Positions 11,507 through 23,500 of a stretch of 64,000 nt of DNA are shown here, one piece after another. The DNA is taken from contig NC_088171.1 in assembly GCF_028769735.1 (NCBI RefSeq), positions 146,465,917 to 146,529,916 of the forward strand, written 5' to 3'. Both the position numbers and the translations under genes were made by a program. Below the pieces are notes generated by a model. It was given only the letters and a program-made list of their open reading frames with translations, did no database searches and was not told the DNA's origin. Position 1 is the stretch's first letter; each line of letters starts with the position of its first letter. This stretch comes from Zonotrichia leucophrys gambelii (Eukaryota; Chordata; Aves; Passeriformes; Passerellidae).

Positions 11507-14500
11507 GTGAGGGGCGGCGGGGCGGAGCGGGGCTCCTTGTCCCGCCGTGGGGACGAGCCGGAGTGAGCGGCGGATGCTCAGCCCGAGGTTCTCCTTCCCT
11601 TATTGCACCGCCTGGAAGGGTTTGTTGTGTTGAGGTTCTCGGTGCGGGGCTCACCCTTGCCTGGCCCCGCCTGGGGGGTGTGTTGTGTTCAGGCTGTCGG
11701 TGTTTGTCGGCTCGGGCGCCTTCCCCTTCCCCGGCCGGGCAGCATCGCCCCGGCAGCCGCGCTCGCTGGGTGCCCGCCCGCATTGTGCCCCTCGTCCCTC
11801 CGTGTGTTCTCTGCCGTCGCTCGCTGCTCGAGTTGGAGATTACTCCGAGTTGAATGGCTGTGTCTGCTGTGCTCTGCTCGGGCTGCATGTCAATTAAAAC
11901 CCCAGAAGGTTTTCCTATTTTACCCCGTCTGTGAACAATGGGCAGCCGATTGTTTACGTGTGTGTGAGCCTTCGGAAGAACAAGCCTGCTGCCAATGGCC
12001 TTTCCTAGAAACTTTGGGCTCTGCTACATTTTAACAAACCTTTATAAAAACACAAAGCATATTTTGTTTTGCAATTATATAACTCCAGATAATAAATTAC
12101 TCCCACCCCTTCTGCATCTGTCAAGTCAGATGTGCTTTAAAGTGCTAGCTTTTTGTTTCAGTGATGCAGTACTGACTGGAAAAGTCATTCTGTGTGAATT
12201 AAAGTATGATTTTAATGTACATTTGGACATACTGTATAACTGGCAGGTGACTTTCAATTCAGCTCTGGAGAGACAAATGCTTGATCTAGTGCTTAGGATG
12301 CTCAAGTGAAACAAGCTGTGAACTGATCCTCTAATACACCAAACACAGTGATAGCCAGAATGATTTTGGCTTTAATTGCAATGATTACAAAGCCATGCTT
12401 GGTGTGCTTTGCATCCTGTAACAAGAACAAGTTTAAGTTGATGTGGGTTCTTCTAATATGTTGTAGGTTTTGCTATGTAGTAGATGTAAATGCCTGTCTC
12501 AGAATCAGAAGGAGAATTGCTGTTGTCTGAAACACTCTGGAGTTAGGGGTAGCTGTCACAGTTTAAGCTGTAGAATTCATATGCTAAGTGAATTGAGGGT
12601 CCATGTCCATGACTGGTTGGTATAATGCATATTTTTCCAAACTTTGATTCTGTAAAAATGTCCCTGTTGTTTGTGGGAAAAGGAGAATTATGTTAAAAAA
12701 GCAGTTATTTGCTGTAAAAGAAAAAACTTGTAAAAATTAAACTTGATGGCTATAAATTATTGAAGTCCCTCTCCAGGTAGTGAAGAATCTTTTTCCATGT
12801 GTAAATTAATCCAGAGAGTTACAGAGCCATGTGATTTACTATTTTGTAAACAGTATTAAAGAAGGTAAATCTGTCTTTTTGACTGAATTTGTGATATTTT
12901 TTGAGGTTCTCATTGAAATGATAAATTGGAGGATGGAAACTTTTGCTTTTCATTATGGTATCTGCATGCATATATTCAGCTCCAGAAAAAGAACCTATAT
13001 TTTCAGTGTAAAAATGTAGATGTATGTGCATCCAACCCCTAATCTAGTAGGTGTCTTGATTTTTTTGTTTACTTTCAAAGTCAAGTCTTGGATTGGATTA
13101 TATCTGAAGTGTTTCACACATTAGAGGTGGAGAAAAGAAAGATTGAAGGTGACTAATCAACTGATTAGCTCCAGTTTAAAATGGATATTTGTGTAATATC
13201 TATGTATTATAGTTTAATTGTAGAATCCCCAAAAAGCCAGATCAAATGAAGTCTCTGTATAATACAGGTGGGAAATAGACTTCAGGAGGGGATGTTTCAC
13301 TAACCCATCCTGCCATGACACTAACTTTATCAGGGGTTGGTTTTTTCTCAATTGTAATAATTCTATGCACTTAAATGAATGACAGTTATTAGTGCAAATG
13401 TATATGTAATGGTTGTGGCTTGGATTTTGTATGCCAGGTCTACTGAGTATTTTCTATATTAGTTCATGTGGAAGCAAATGAAATAGCTTGTCTAGATTTT
13501 TTAACTGGGTTTGTTTATCTTTTAAGTTTAGAATGAAACAGATTTCTAAGTTTGGCTTCTTTTGGGTATCTGTGAGAGTATGTCTTAGCAAAGGTTTTAA
13601 GTGCTTTAAATAACCAGCTTAATTATGTAATAGCATTTTGGTGTCTTAGTGGCATTAAATTTGCTGTCTGTATTTACTTAAACTGAAATACTGTACATCA
13701 GCTGGCTTTCTTCAGAAACTCAAGAGTAATTTGTAAGAGTTGTATGCATGAAGTAGAATCCTTTTGAGATGCTGAAGTACTTGAGGTGTGTTTGCTGCTT
13801 ACACAGAAGAGCCAAATGGCTAACAAATTTCCAGTCATGTTGAAATTTGGTTTCTAGGGAAAATCCTGGGTCTAGACTTCTGAAATGTGGTAATTATAGT
13901 TTTCAAATGGAAGTGGATGAATTTGCATATTATGCTTATAATTACACATTTTAATTTGTGTACACACAAATTACATAATTTTAAATTTAAAAAGTGAAGC
14001 TTGACCTGCTTCAAGTTCCTGGGTAACATTTCAGTTATAAAAGAACAGTGTGGAAATAACTAAGATGCTGTAAGAATATTTTCGTGGGCAGTATTATTAA
14101 TCTGTCTTTCTGAATTAAGATGCAACAGGAATTTCTCTGCCTTAAAACACTGTTTTGAAAGAACTAAAATCAAATATTGGTATCCTTCCATGTTCCTGTA
14201 TAGTAAGTCCTGATTTTTCTTGTTGAGAACTCTGTTCAAGGATTTGATGCTCTGTTTCCTTGGGACACAAATACAATACTTACTGCTTAAATTTTGTTTT
14301 AAACAGTCACTGAAACATTTAACTGCTGCTTTTCCAGGAGACTAGACTTTATCCCTTGTTCTAATTAAAAAGATGTATTTGTATACTTGAACATTAAGCC
14401 ATCCTAAAAAGAGGAATTTTTTTTTCCCCATAAACCCTTAAGCATGTTATAGATTGGAAATGGACTTATTTGCACGTGTGGTAAGATGACCATGCTAATA

Positions 14501-17500
14501 GGATTAATTTGCAGCTGGTATCGGACAGTGGGAACTGGAATTTTGTCCAGTTATTAGTTTATAGTAAGTTCTGTAAATGAGGAACCTGGGGAAAGATGGG
14601 GTTCTATGAAGAAACAAGAGCTTAATACATTTGTGTTTTCCTATTTTCAACTCTCATGGGCTCATCTTTATGCGAAATCTGAAAAATATTTGTCTGTGGG
14701 AGTGATGGTAGTTCTGAAATCCAGTCTTATTTCAAAGGCTGTCTTTGCAGTTGTGGTTGTTTGTAAATGTTGGTAAATGTGCAAGTGTAGTGTTGATTCT
14801 CATAACTTGGTTCATGAGTGATGCTCTAAAAATACTCAAAGATCTGAGACAGAAAAGTTACTTTACCTTCTTTCACGTTTATTTATAGTAGTTATTCAAG
14901 ATGAGCAGTTAGTGAATGTTGAATGAAGTATGTGAAACTGCAGATGGAAGAGGCAAACTGTAAATAAAACATGGTGATACCAGACACATTTCTAACAGGG
15001 GAGATGCGAAAATGGGTGCTTGGCAGTTGTTTGGTTTGTGTGGATAATTAAATGTGTACATAATGAAAGTTGGAGTTGCTTCCATTGCTGAAAGGCAACT
15101 CTTGTGCAGACTGGACCTCTGCAATATTTCCTTTTAAGCTCATTTTAGCTGTTTTGACGCTTGTAGTATCTGAATTTGGCAAGGCTTCCTTTAGAATGTC
15201 AATGAGATGATGTACAGGAATACCAAGCCTTGCTATCAGTAGATGGCTGTATGTGCTGACTGTGTTGAATGGCTTCCCTGAGCCACGTGGCTAGTGGTGA
15301 TCAGCAGGGGATTGCTGTCTCTTGTGTCAGATTTTGCTTGGAATTCAGTAATCAGAGCTGTACCTCCCTAAATATCAGGGAGAATGGGGTGTGAGGGAAT
15401 GTACTTGCTTTCTGCTTTGTGAAGGATATTAGTGGTCTAATTTTTATTTTTGTTTTCTTTTTAGCAGAGATGGCTTTGTAAAAATGGTTGAAGTAGGAGC
15501 TTAACAATAATTTGTCTTGTGGTTTAAGCTCAGCTTAGTTGGTAGGTACTGTGCAGCCACTCATTGCTTTTCTCCCGATGGAATCAGGGAATTGAAAAAA
15601 GGTACAACTTGTGGGTTTAATGACTGAAATAAAGTAAAATATAATAATTATACTGGAAATTAAAAAGAGGACTAAAACCCAAGAGAAATAAGTCATAATA
15701 CAGTTGTTCCCCATCTGCTAACTGATGCCCAGGCTGTCCCTGAGCAGCCATCAGTGGCTCTGAGTCAACTCCCCCCAGTTTATATACTGGACATCCATCC
15801 TGTACTGTGGAATATTCCTTTGTCCAGTTCAGGTCACCTCTCCTGGCTGTGCTCCCTCTGGGCTTCTTGTGCACCTGCTGCCCAGCAGAGTGTGAGACAC
15901 TGCAAAATCCTTGATTTAGAGTGAGCACTACTTAGCAACAACCAAAACATCCCTGTGTTGTCAGCTCCTACTGAGTCTGAATCGCAGCACTGTACCAGGC
16001 TCTAGGAAGAAAATGAACTCTATCCCAGCCAAAACCAGGGCAACTTTCCATAAATCTAGGTATGCAAGGGAATTTGTGCTTTTCTTTAGTTTATAAAAAA
16101 TAAATGTGATTGTGGAGTGAGGTAGCTGTGTTTTAACATAAGTAATGACACTGAAGCATCCACTTTCCTGTGTGGACAAGTTTTGTGGCATGGCACAGAC
16201 ACATGGTGCTGCTCATTCAGTCACTAATGGTGTTGTATCACCATCAGTGTAACCCCAAACTCTCCTTTTTGTTGCTATAGTATCAATCACAGAAACAATG
16301 CTTGTTTCAAGTGTCCTACTCTCTGAGGATTTCAGAGCACTTCATGAAGGTTATAGGTGTTTTGAAAATGAGATATGGCTGGAGAAAGCTGACTGTGTTT
16401 TAAAAATGCTCAGAGCATCATATGAAATGTATTAAGTTTTGTGCTCCTCAGATTTTTTTTCAGACTGCTGGTCACTTTTAGTTGCTATTCTTAGACGTTA
16501 ACCAGAAATAAACTCTTGTGGTTTTAGTCTGATTACTAGAAGACAAGAGTCTAAGCAAAACATTTGGGTGGAATTGGATATTTCCCAGGCCAAGTGTGAT
16601 GAAAAATTAAAGTGATAGTAATAGGAATGGATATGATGTAATGGTTGCACCATCAAACTAGGGAAGGCTGACTTGGCTTTTATTTCTGTTTTCTTAAAGC
16701 AGCATGAGAAGTAGAAACTCTTGCAGGGCAGAAGGGATATTTCAGGGTCTGTCTTTCATCTCAGCTATCTGTATCTGGTAAAACTTCAGAAGTTCACATT
16801 TTTGTTATGTTTGCTCTTTGCTTTTACTACAGTGAGACTGTATTGGAGCAGTCAGAGGGCTTCCTAAAAGTTAGATTTGAATCTTGCTCTCTTAAAAGGC
16901 TGCGGAAGTGGTTTATCAGATATTCCAGTCATGTTAACAGGGCTTCTGCAAAATGCAGCTGAAGATAATCATACTTTCTTCACCCCTGAGCCTAGAGCCA
17001 CTCACTGCAATCACAGTTAGTGTAAGGCTGACTCCTAATTCACTTGCACACTCACTTTGGCAGTCAATGAGAGAGATTGAATTTAAAGGTTTCAAATGCA
17101 GCCTGACATGGTTTGTCACTTTCAATCCTTTTTGACACCAGCCATGCAAATTAAAGCTGTAACCTTCTGAGTACTTATTTACTGGGGAAATCAGGAAGAA
17201 GGTCACAGCACTGTTCCTCTGGCCTGTGGCTTGTTTGACTTTTTTTGCATATACTTAAAATTTACGTATGTGAACTTTCTGCCCTCTGACTTCCAATATA
17301 ATTAAGAAACAAAAGAATTTAGGATGCGCTTTTGTTTGAAAGAAGCAGGTATCAAAGTTCAGAGTTGAGAAGAGTCTGTAAAGTATTCAGTGTGGTGCTG
17401 CATGACTTTTTAATTAGCAGGGTTCAGTAAAAAGCATGTTTAAATAGATTAACTGGTAACTGACACACCTAATATTTTATGGTGAATTAACTGACTGTTC

Positions 17501-20500
17501 TTAGCTGAACGCTGCAGGAATCTTGCAGGCTTAATGTTTACATTATTAATACTGTTTTTCAAATAGAAGATAACAAAGGACAGGGCTTCTATACTGGGCA
17601 TGTGGAATATCTCAATAAAGTGGAGTTGTCTACCTCTGAGTCCTGGGAAGGCAAGTCTCACCCATGCCATGGGAGCTGTTTGGTAGGGGTGGTGATAGTT
17701 CTGGGAATTATTTTAGAGCCATATATTTCTAGCCAAGTGTGATTTTTTTTTTTTTTTTTTCCCAAGTGTAACAGTAGCTAGAAAATTAATATCTTTATGG
17801 CCTTAAGCGAAGGCCATAAGGGCACATGGACTCAGGAATTTAATTTTCTTGTGACATTCTACTTGCAGAAGTCCGTATGTCTTAATCTTTGAGGAAATCA
17901 TGGAAAAATACAATGCTTTGCAAGTTTGAGAAGGTCTGTAGGCCTCTTGCTAGTCTGATGGGTGTGTGAAAGGGATCTTTGACTTGTACTTTGAGAGCCT
18001 GCCTGCCTTCAGGAGTGAATAAAGGTGCAAAGAGGCTCTGAAAACCAATGGTGAAATGTCTGGCCAAGAAGTACAAATGAAAAAATGCACAATGCTTTAG
18101 CAATAGATGATTAACTCTTAAAGCAGATATAAGGACCAGTAGATTTTGTGTGTCTTGGCATCTTTGCCTCAGAATGAGTTGCATTTATGGATATTTGATC
18201 CCTGCTAAATTGTTAAGCCCTTTAGACTGTCAATGATTTGGGCTGTACAGTAGCTGTAGGTTGGCTGTTTATGCCAAGGAGCAAATTAAAGAGCAGTAAC
18301 TGGAGAGGTAGCATGAAGAAGCATTGTTAGACTGACTGATGTATTTTTGTACCTCCACAGCTGAGCAGTGCATGTTTTATTCTTTGTATGTTTATCCTAT
18401 CTTAAAATTTTCCTTTGCTTAAATTTGCCTTTGTCATATTTATCACTTGTGGTTCTTTTATGTTGTGTTGTTGTTTTTCAGCATTTTTCCTTATTGTCTA
18501 GGCAAACTTATTAAGAAACTAGGCAGTTAAATGGATTTCCTTTCTATTCTCCATCTCTAGTTGCTATTTGCTGGATGCCTTTCATTTCTTATTTTGATGT
18601 GTTTATCAGACTTTTGGCTGCAGGTAGCAACTCAACTTCAACAAAGTTGCAAGGCAGCAAAAAATGTCAGTTTAATTCTTGTAGATGGTAAATCTTTCAC
18701 TTTTTTGGCTTGTATAGGTGTTCTTTTATAGATCTTTATATTCTAGGAAGAATTTGTTGACGAAGTAATTGGAAACCTAAAAGATTAGAAATCATTTCAG
18801 TAAACCCATTGTACTTGATCCAACAGAAAATTTGTTATAGCAACTGCTGCTGTGCTGATCTTGGTATAATATAGTGACAGTGAAAACCTGAAGCTGCAAA
18901 TCCTTTGAGGATTTACTGATTTTCTTCGGCTTTAATAATCCATCAGGATTGTTCAAAAGGAACAGTCTGAGTTAGATGCCTTTATGTGGACAAGACAAAG
19001 AGTATAGGAAAACGTCCTAAGTACTGTGTGCAGTTTCAGACCCCACCATATAAATCACAATATAGGGAAGATATAAAACTATTAAAGGGTGTTCAGAAGA
19101 GATGAAGATGAATGGTCTAGAGGAGAAGCCATCTGAGATGTGGCTGAGGTCACTTGGTCTGTTCAGCCTGGAGAAGAAGAGACTGAGGAGAGACCTCATT
19201 GCAGTCTGCAACATCCACACGAGGGGAAAAGGAGGGGCTGGCACTGATCTCTGGGGGTGACAGTGGCAGGACCTGAGGGAAGGGCCTGAAACTCTCTCAG
19301 GGGAGGTTTAGGTTGGATATTGAGAAAATGCTCTTCACCCAGAGGAAGGCTGGGCACTGAAACAGTTTCCCCAGGGAAGTGGTCACAGCACCAAGCCTGA
19401 CCGATCTCAAGAAATATTTGGACTTTCAGCCACATGGTGGGATTCTTGAGCTGCTCTTGTGCAGGGCCAGGAGTTGGACTTCAGGCCTTGTGGGTCCCTT
19501 CCGAGTCAGGATATTCTGTGATTCTGAAAATTGCTGCTGCTCTCACTGCTGCTGCATTTGTTGAAGGCTTAGAGAAGAAATGTGTCTGTAGCCTTTTATT
19601 GCCTCAAACCATTCAGTAACAGTACTCTGGGAAGCAGATGTGTTTGAAAGCAAAAGGTTTTAGATGTTGTCAGCCAATTTTTCCTACTGCTTTGGGATAA
19701 AAATGATTATTTTCAGATGTAGAAATGGAAGGACTGCTTCTAATGTGGTCATTCTTCCTTTCATGTGTCCTTTTCTGTTTGCTGGTAGTGGACAAAGGTT
19801 TTTGTTACTGGTTCATTTTGATCCATGTCCTAATTAACTAGAGGTGGTCAATACCAATCCTGATGTGTCCCTGGGAAGAGTTTCTGTTCCCTGCAGTATT
19901 TGAGGGTTAAGGAGATTTTTGTTGCTTTTTTTCTGCTGTTAAGCAGAAATGTTGTGGTGCCCTCTATGCTGACTTCAGTGATACAGCTCCATGGGGTAAA
20001 GCAGTGAAGTAAAAAAATCACCCTTTCCTTCTCTGCCCACCTTTAGGCTAGTGCTAAATGATAAATTTCACTTCTGTTAAAGGGAAAGGCGCTATGGTTT
20101 TCATGTCTCTTTGGTTATTTGACTTTTATGGTGTTTAACTCTACCCCGTCTCCCCTCCTGAGCTTGAAGAAAAGCAGATTTTTCTCAGCTATAGAAGCAC
20201 AGTTTGAATATGATGTTCTTGATCCATTTGTAGAGTCATGAAAGTTCAGTGAGCTTTTTGTCACTTTATTCAGTATCCAACTGCTTCATGACTACTTCCA
20301 GCCTATTGTTTTAGGCTCAAGAAGTCCCAATTTTGAAGAAACTTGCTCACAGATCAGTTTTCTGCCTTCCTTTAAAGGATTCCCCAAAATCTTTGTGGTA
20401 GTTGGAGATGTTTCTCAGAGGAAAAGTTTTGTTCTTAATGATTGGTTCAGTTTCTCCATTTAAAGCCTGGTGTGCCTGGAGGAGCTAAGCTGTTTCACAG

Positions 20501-23500
20501 CAGATGGGCTGCAGTGATACCTTTAGCCCTTGTTAACACTTGCTCCCTATGTAGAGTTATCCCAGTAATATCCTAGGCTGGATAGTCTGCAAGGTGAAAT
20601 GCAGCATCTTGGTACTAGATCTTAAACACTGCAAAAGGCTCTTGTGGTCCAATTTGTCTTGTGTTACACAGATTAGTCTTTAAGATTCTTTTTGCTTATC
20701 ATATACCCTTGACCTTTTTATTACACCATGCATCCATGGTCTGGAAAAATTATTAGGTTTTTATTGGCCTACTGTATAAAAGCATACAACGAAAGATTTA
20801 TCATGTTTTTAAGGCTTGCTGTGTCTCTTCTTTAGACCTTTTTGTTTCTGCAGGCCCCTGAGTCTTCACACAATCCTGTTAAAACCATGTGAAGCAAATG
20901 CTGGGAATGATGTAAGTGTAGTCATAAAGTGCTTGTGAGGGATGTGGTGTTTTTGCCCGGGATTAATTTATTTTTTTCCCAGTAGCCAGTGTGGGGTTGT
21001 TTCGGATTTGTGATGAAAACAGTGTTGATAACACAGGGATGTTTTCATTACTACTTAGCAGAGCTTACACAGAGGCCCTTTCTGCTCATTCAAGGCCTTT
21101 TCTGCTCGGCACCCCACCAGCAAGGAGGCTGGGGGGGAACGCAGAATGGGGTAAGACACAGCTGGGACAGCTGACCCTACTGACCCAAGAGGTGTTCCAG
21201 ACCATATGGCATCGTGCCCAGCTTATAAAGCTGGGGGGAAGAAGGAAGAGAGGAAGTTTGGAGTGATGGTGTTTGTTTTCCCAAATCACCATTATGTGTG
21301 ATGGAGCCCTCCTTTCCTGGGAATGCCTGAGCACATGCCTGGCCATGGAGAGGGCTGGATGAGTTGTTTTGCTTTGCTCATCTGCATGGATTTTGCTTTA
21401 CTTACTATTAAACTGTCTTTATCTCGACCCACAAAGTCTATTAATTTTACCCTTGCAATTTTCTCCCGCATCCTCTTAGGGGGAAGGGAGTGCCTATGTG
21501 GGGCTTAGCTGCTAGCTGGGGCTAAACCATGACAGAGGATTAATGACCTCTGAAGAATTTTTCCAGCTTTATATGATCTGTTAATTTTAGGGTCTTGGGC
21601 GATTATGAACTATTAATATGAGCACACTTTGGAAAGAGCAGAAGCATTCCACACTGGGTTTTCCTACAGGATTCTAATACAACATCTTACATGTAGTGAT
21701 GCAAAGCTATTGATGATGCAGCTTTTGCAGAACGATTTCGAATGCATCTTTGCCATGCAACTGTTATGATTAGGGCACTAGTTACTAGAGACGGTATTGT
21801 GTGCGTTTCATTTTCGGGGGAGCCGTTTCGGGAATTATTTCTGGAGCGGTGCCAGGAGGGGGCGACAGCGGCCCGGCCCTGCGGAGCTGTGGGATCGGGT
21901 GGGATCCTCGGGAGAGCCGGGATTGGGTGTGATTCGCCGGGAGAGGTGTGATCGGATGTGATCCCTCGGGAGAGGCGGGATCGCGGCTGTGGGATCGGGT
22001 GTGATCCCTCGGAAGAGGCGGGATTGGGATCGGGTGTGAGGCCCCCGGGAGGGCCGAGGGGAGCCGGGCTCGGGTGCCAGCCCCTTCAGAGAGCCGGGAT
22101 CGGGGCTGTGGGATCGGCTGTGCTCCCCGAGAGAGCCCGGATCTGGGCTGTAGGAACGGGTGTGATCCCTGGAAGAGCCGGGATTGGGGCTGTACAAATG
22201 GGTCTGATCCCCCGCGAGAGTCGGGATCGGGTCTGATCCCCAGGAGAGGAGGGATCTGGGCTGTACAAACGGGTCTGATTCCCGGGAGAGCCGTGGTCAG
22301 GGCTGTGGAATCGAATGTGATCCCCCGTGAGAGGCAGGATCGGAACTCCCGGATCAGGCATCAGCCCAGCGGGAGAGGCGGGACTGGGGCTCCCGGGATC
22401 GGGTGTCATCCCCCTGGGGGAGCTGGGCTCGGGTGTCAGCCCCTCCGCAGAGCCGGGATCGGGGCTGTACGAACGGGTCTGATCCCCCGAGAGCCGGCAT
22501 CGGGGCTGTTGGGATCAGGCGTGATCCCCGGGAGAGCCGGGATCGGGGCTGTGGGATCGGATGTGAGCCCCCGGGAGAGGCAGGATCGGAACTCCCGGGG
22601 TCGGGCATCAGCCTACCAGGAGAGGCGGGACTGGGGCTCCCGGGGTCGGGTGTGAGCCCCTCAGGAGGGCCGGGCTTGGGTGTCATCCCCCCGGGGGAGC
22701 CGGGCTCGGGTGTCAGCCCTTCGGGAGAGCGGGGATCGGGGCTGTAGGAGCGGGTGTGATCCTTGGGAGAGGCGGGATTGGGATCGGGTGCCAGCCCCTC
22801 GGGAGAGCGGGGTCGGGGCCAGGCGGTGCCGGTGTCATCGGTGTTGATCTGTGGCAGCAGCTCCCACAGCCAGATGTATCCTGTCTGTCCCAAGGCGCAG
22901 GTGTGTCCCTGTCCTGCTGTAACCCCAGCCCCCGCGAGGGAATGGGGGCGGGAATCGGAAGAGTAAAAGCTACAAAACTCTGGGTGAAGAGAGGATACTT
23001 GGATAAGCAAGGTACAAGCTGCACATGCAAGCAGATGAAAACAAGGAATCCATTCTCCGCTTCCCCTGAGCTGGCAGGTGTTCAGCCATCTCCAGGAGCA
23101 CAGGATTCCATCACACCTGACTGTGGCTCCAGGAGAGCAATGCTTCCACCTGGAAAATCCTCCCCCTTCCTTATTCCTCCCACTCCAGATGTTCACCACT
23201 TCCTTCTGCCCCACATCTCAACTGACGCATTCTTCAAGGCCATGCTCTTCCTATGCTCAGGCTCCATCATTCACAGCCTAAGTGGCGAACAAGATATCTG
23301 AAAAATAGGAGGGCTCCAAAAAATACTACCCACAACCACTGCATGCCTTACCATCGGCAACCTCACCCTAATAGGAGCACCACTTCTAGCGGGGTTCTGC
23401 TCAAAAGACCAAACTGTCAAAAGCCCAAACACATCCTAACTAAACACCTGAGCCCTTCTCCTAACCCTACTAGCCACATCATTGAGGATGACACCATATC

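Larger units (their letters stand above)
10550..11880. promoter_or_regulatory. CpG island over promoter, exon 1 and start of intron 1
   Basis: Base composition changes sharply from AT-rich flanks to dense G+C with many CG dinucleotides, then returns to AT-rich sequence just after 11,880. The island covers the promoter, the 5' UTR, exon 1 and about 370 bp of intron 1. Long open frames on both strands here come from the scarcity of stop codons in GC-rich DNA. The 5' UTR has one notable upstream ATG at 11268 in weak context. Confidence 0.9.

Noticed and set aside
10854..11888. Overlapping open frames of 218, 273 and 259 codons on both strands at the CpG island
   Set aside because: GC-rich DNA has few stop codons. 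Only the short KHDRBS3 exon-1 frame from 11419 matches a known protein and joins to downstream exons.
22354..23214. Long minus-strand open frame (286 codons) with proline-rich repeated peptides, and similar + strand frames at 22074-22655
   Set aside because: They are translations of the GC-rich minisatellite, which lacks stops in several frames on both strands, and the longest one runs on into an LTR fragment. No known domain.
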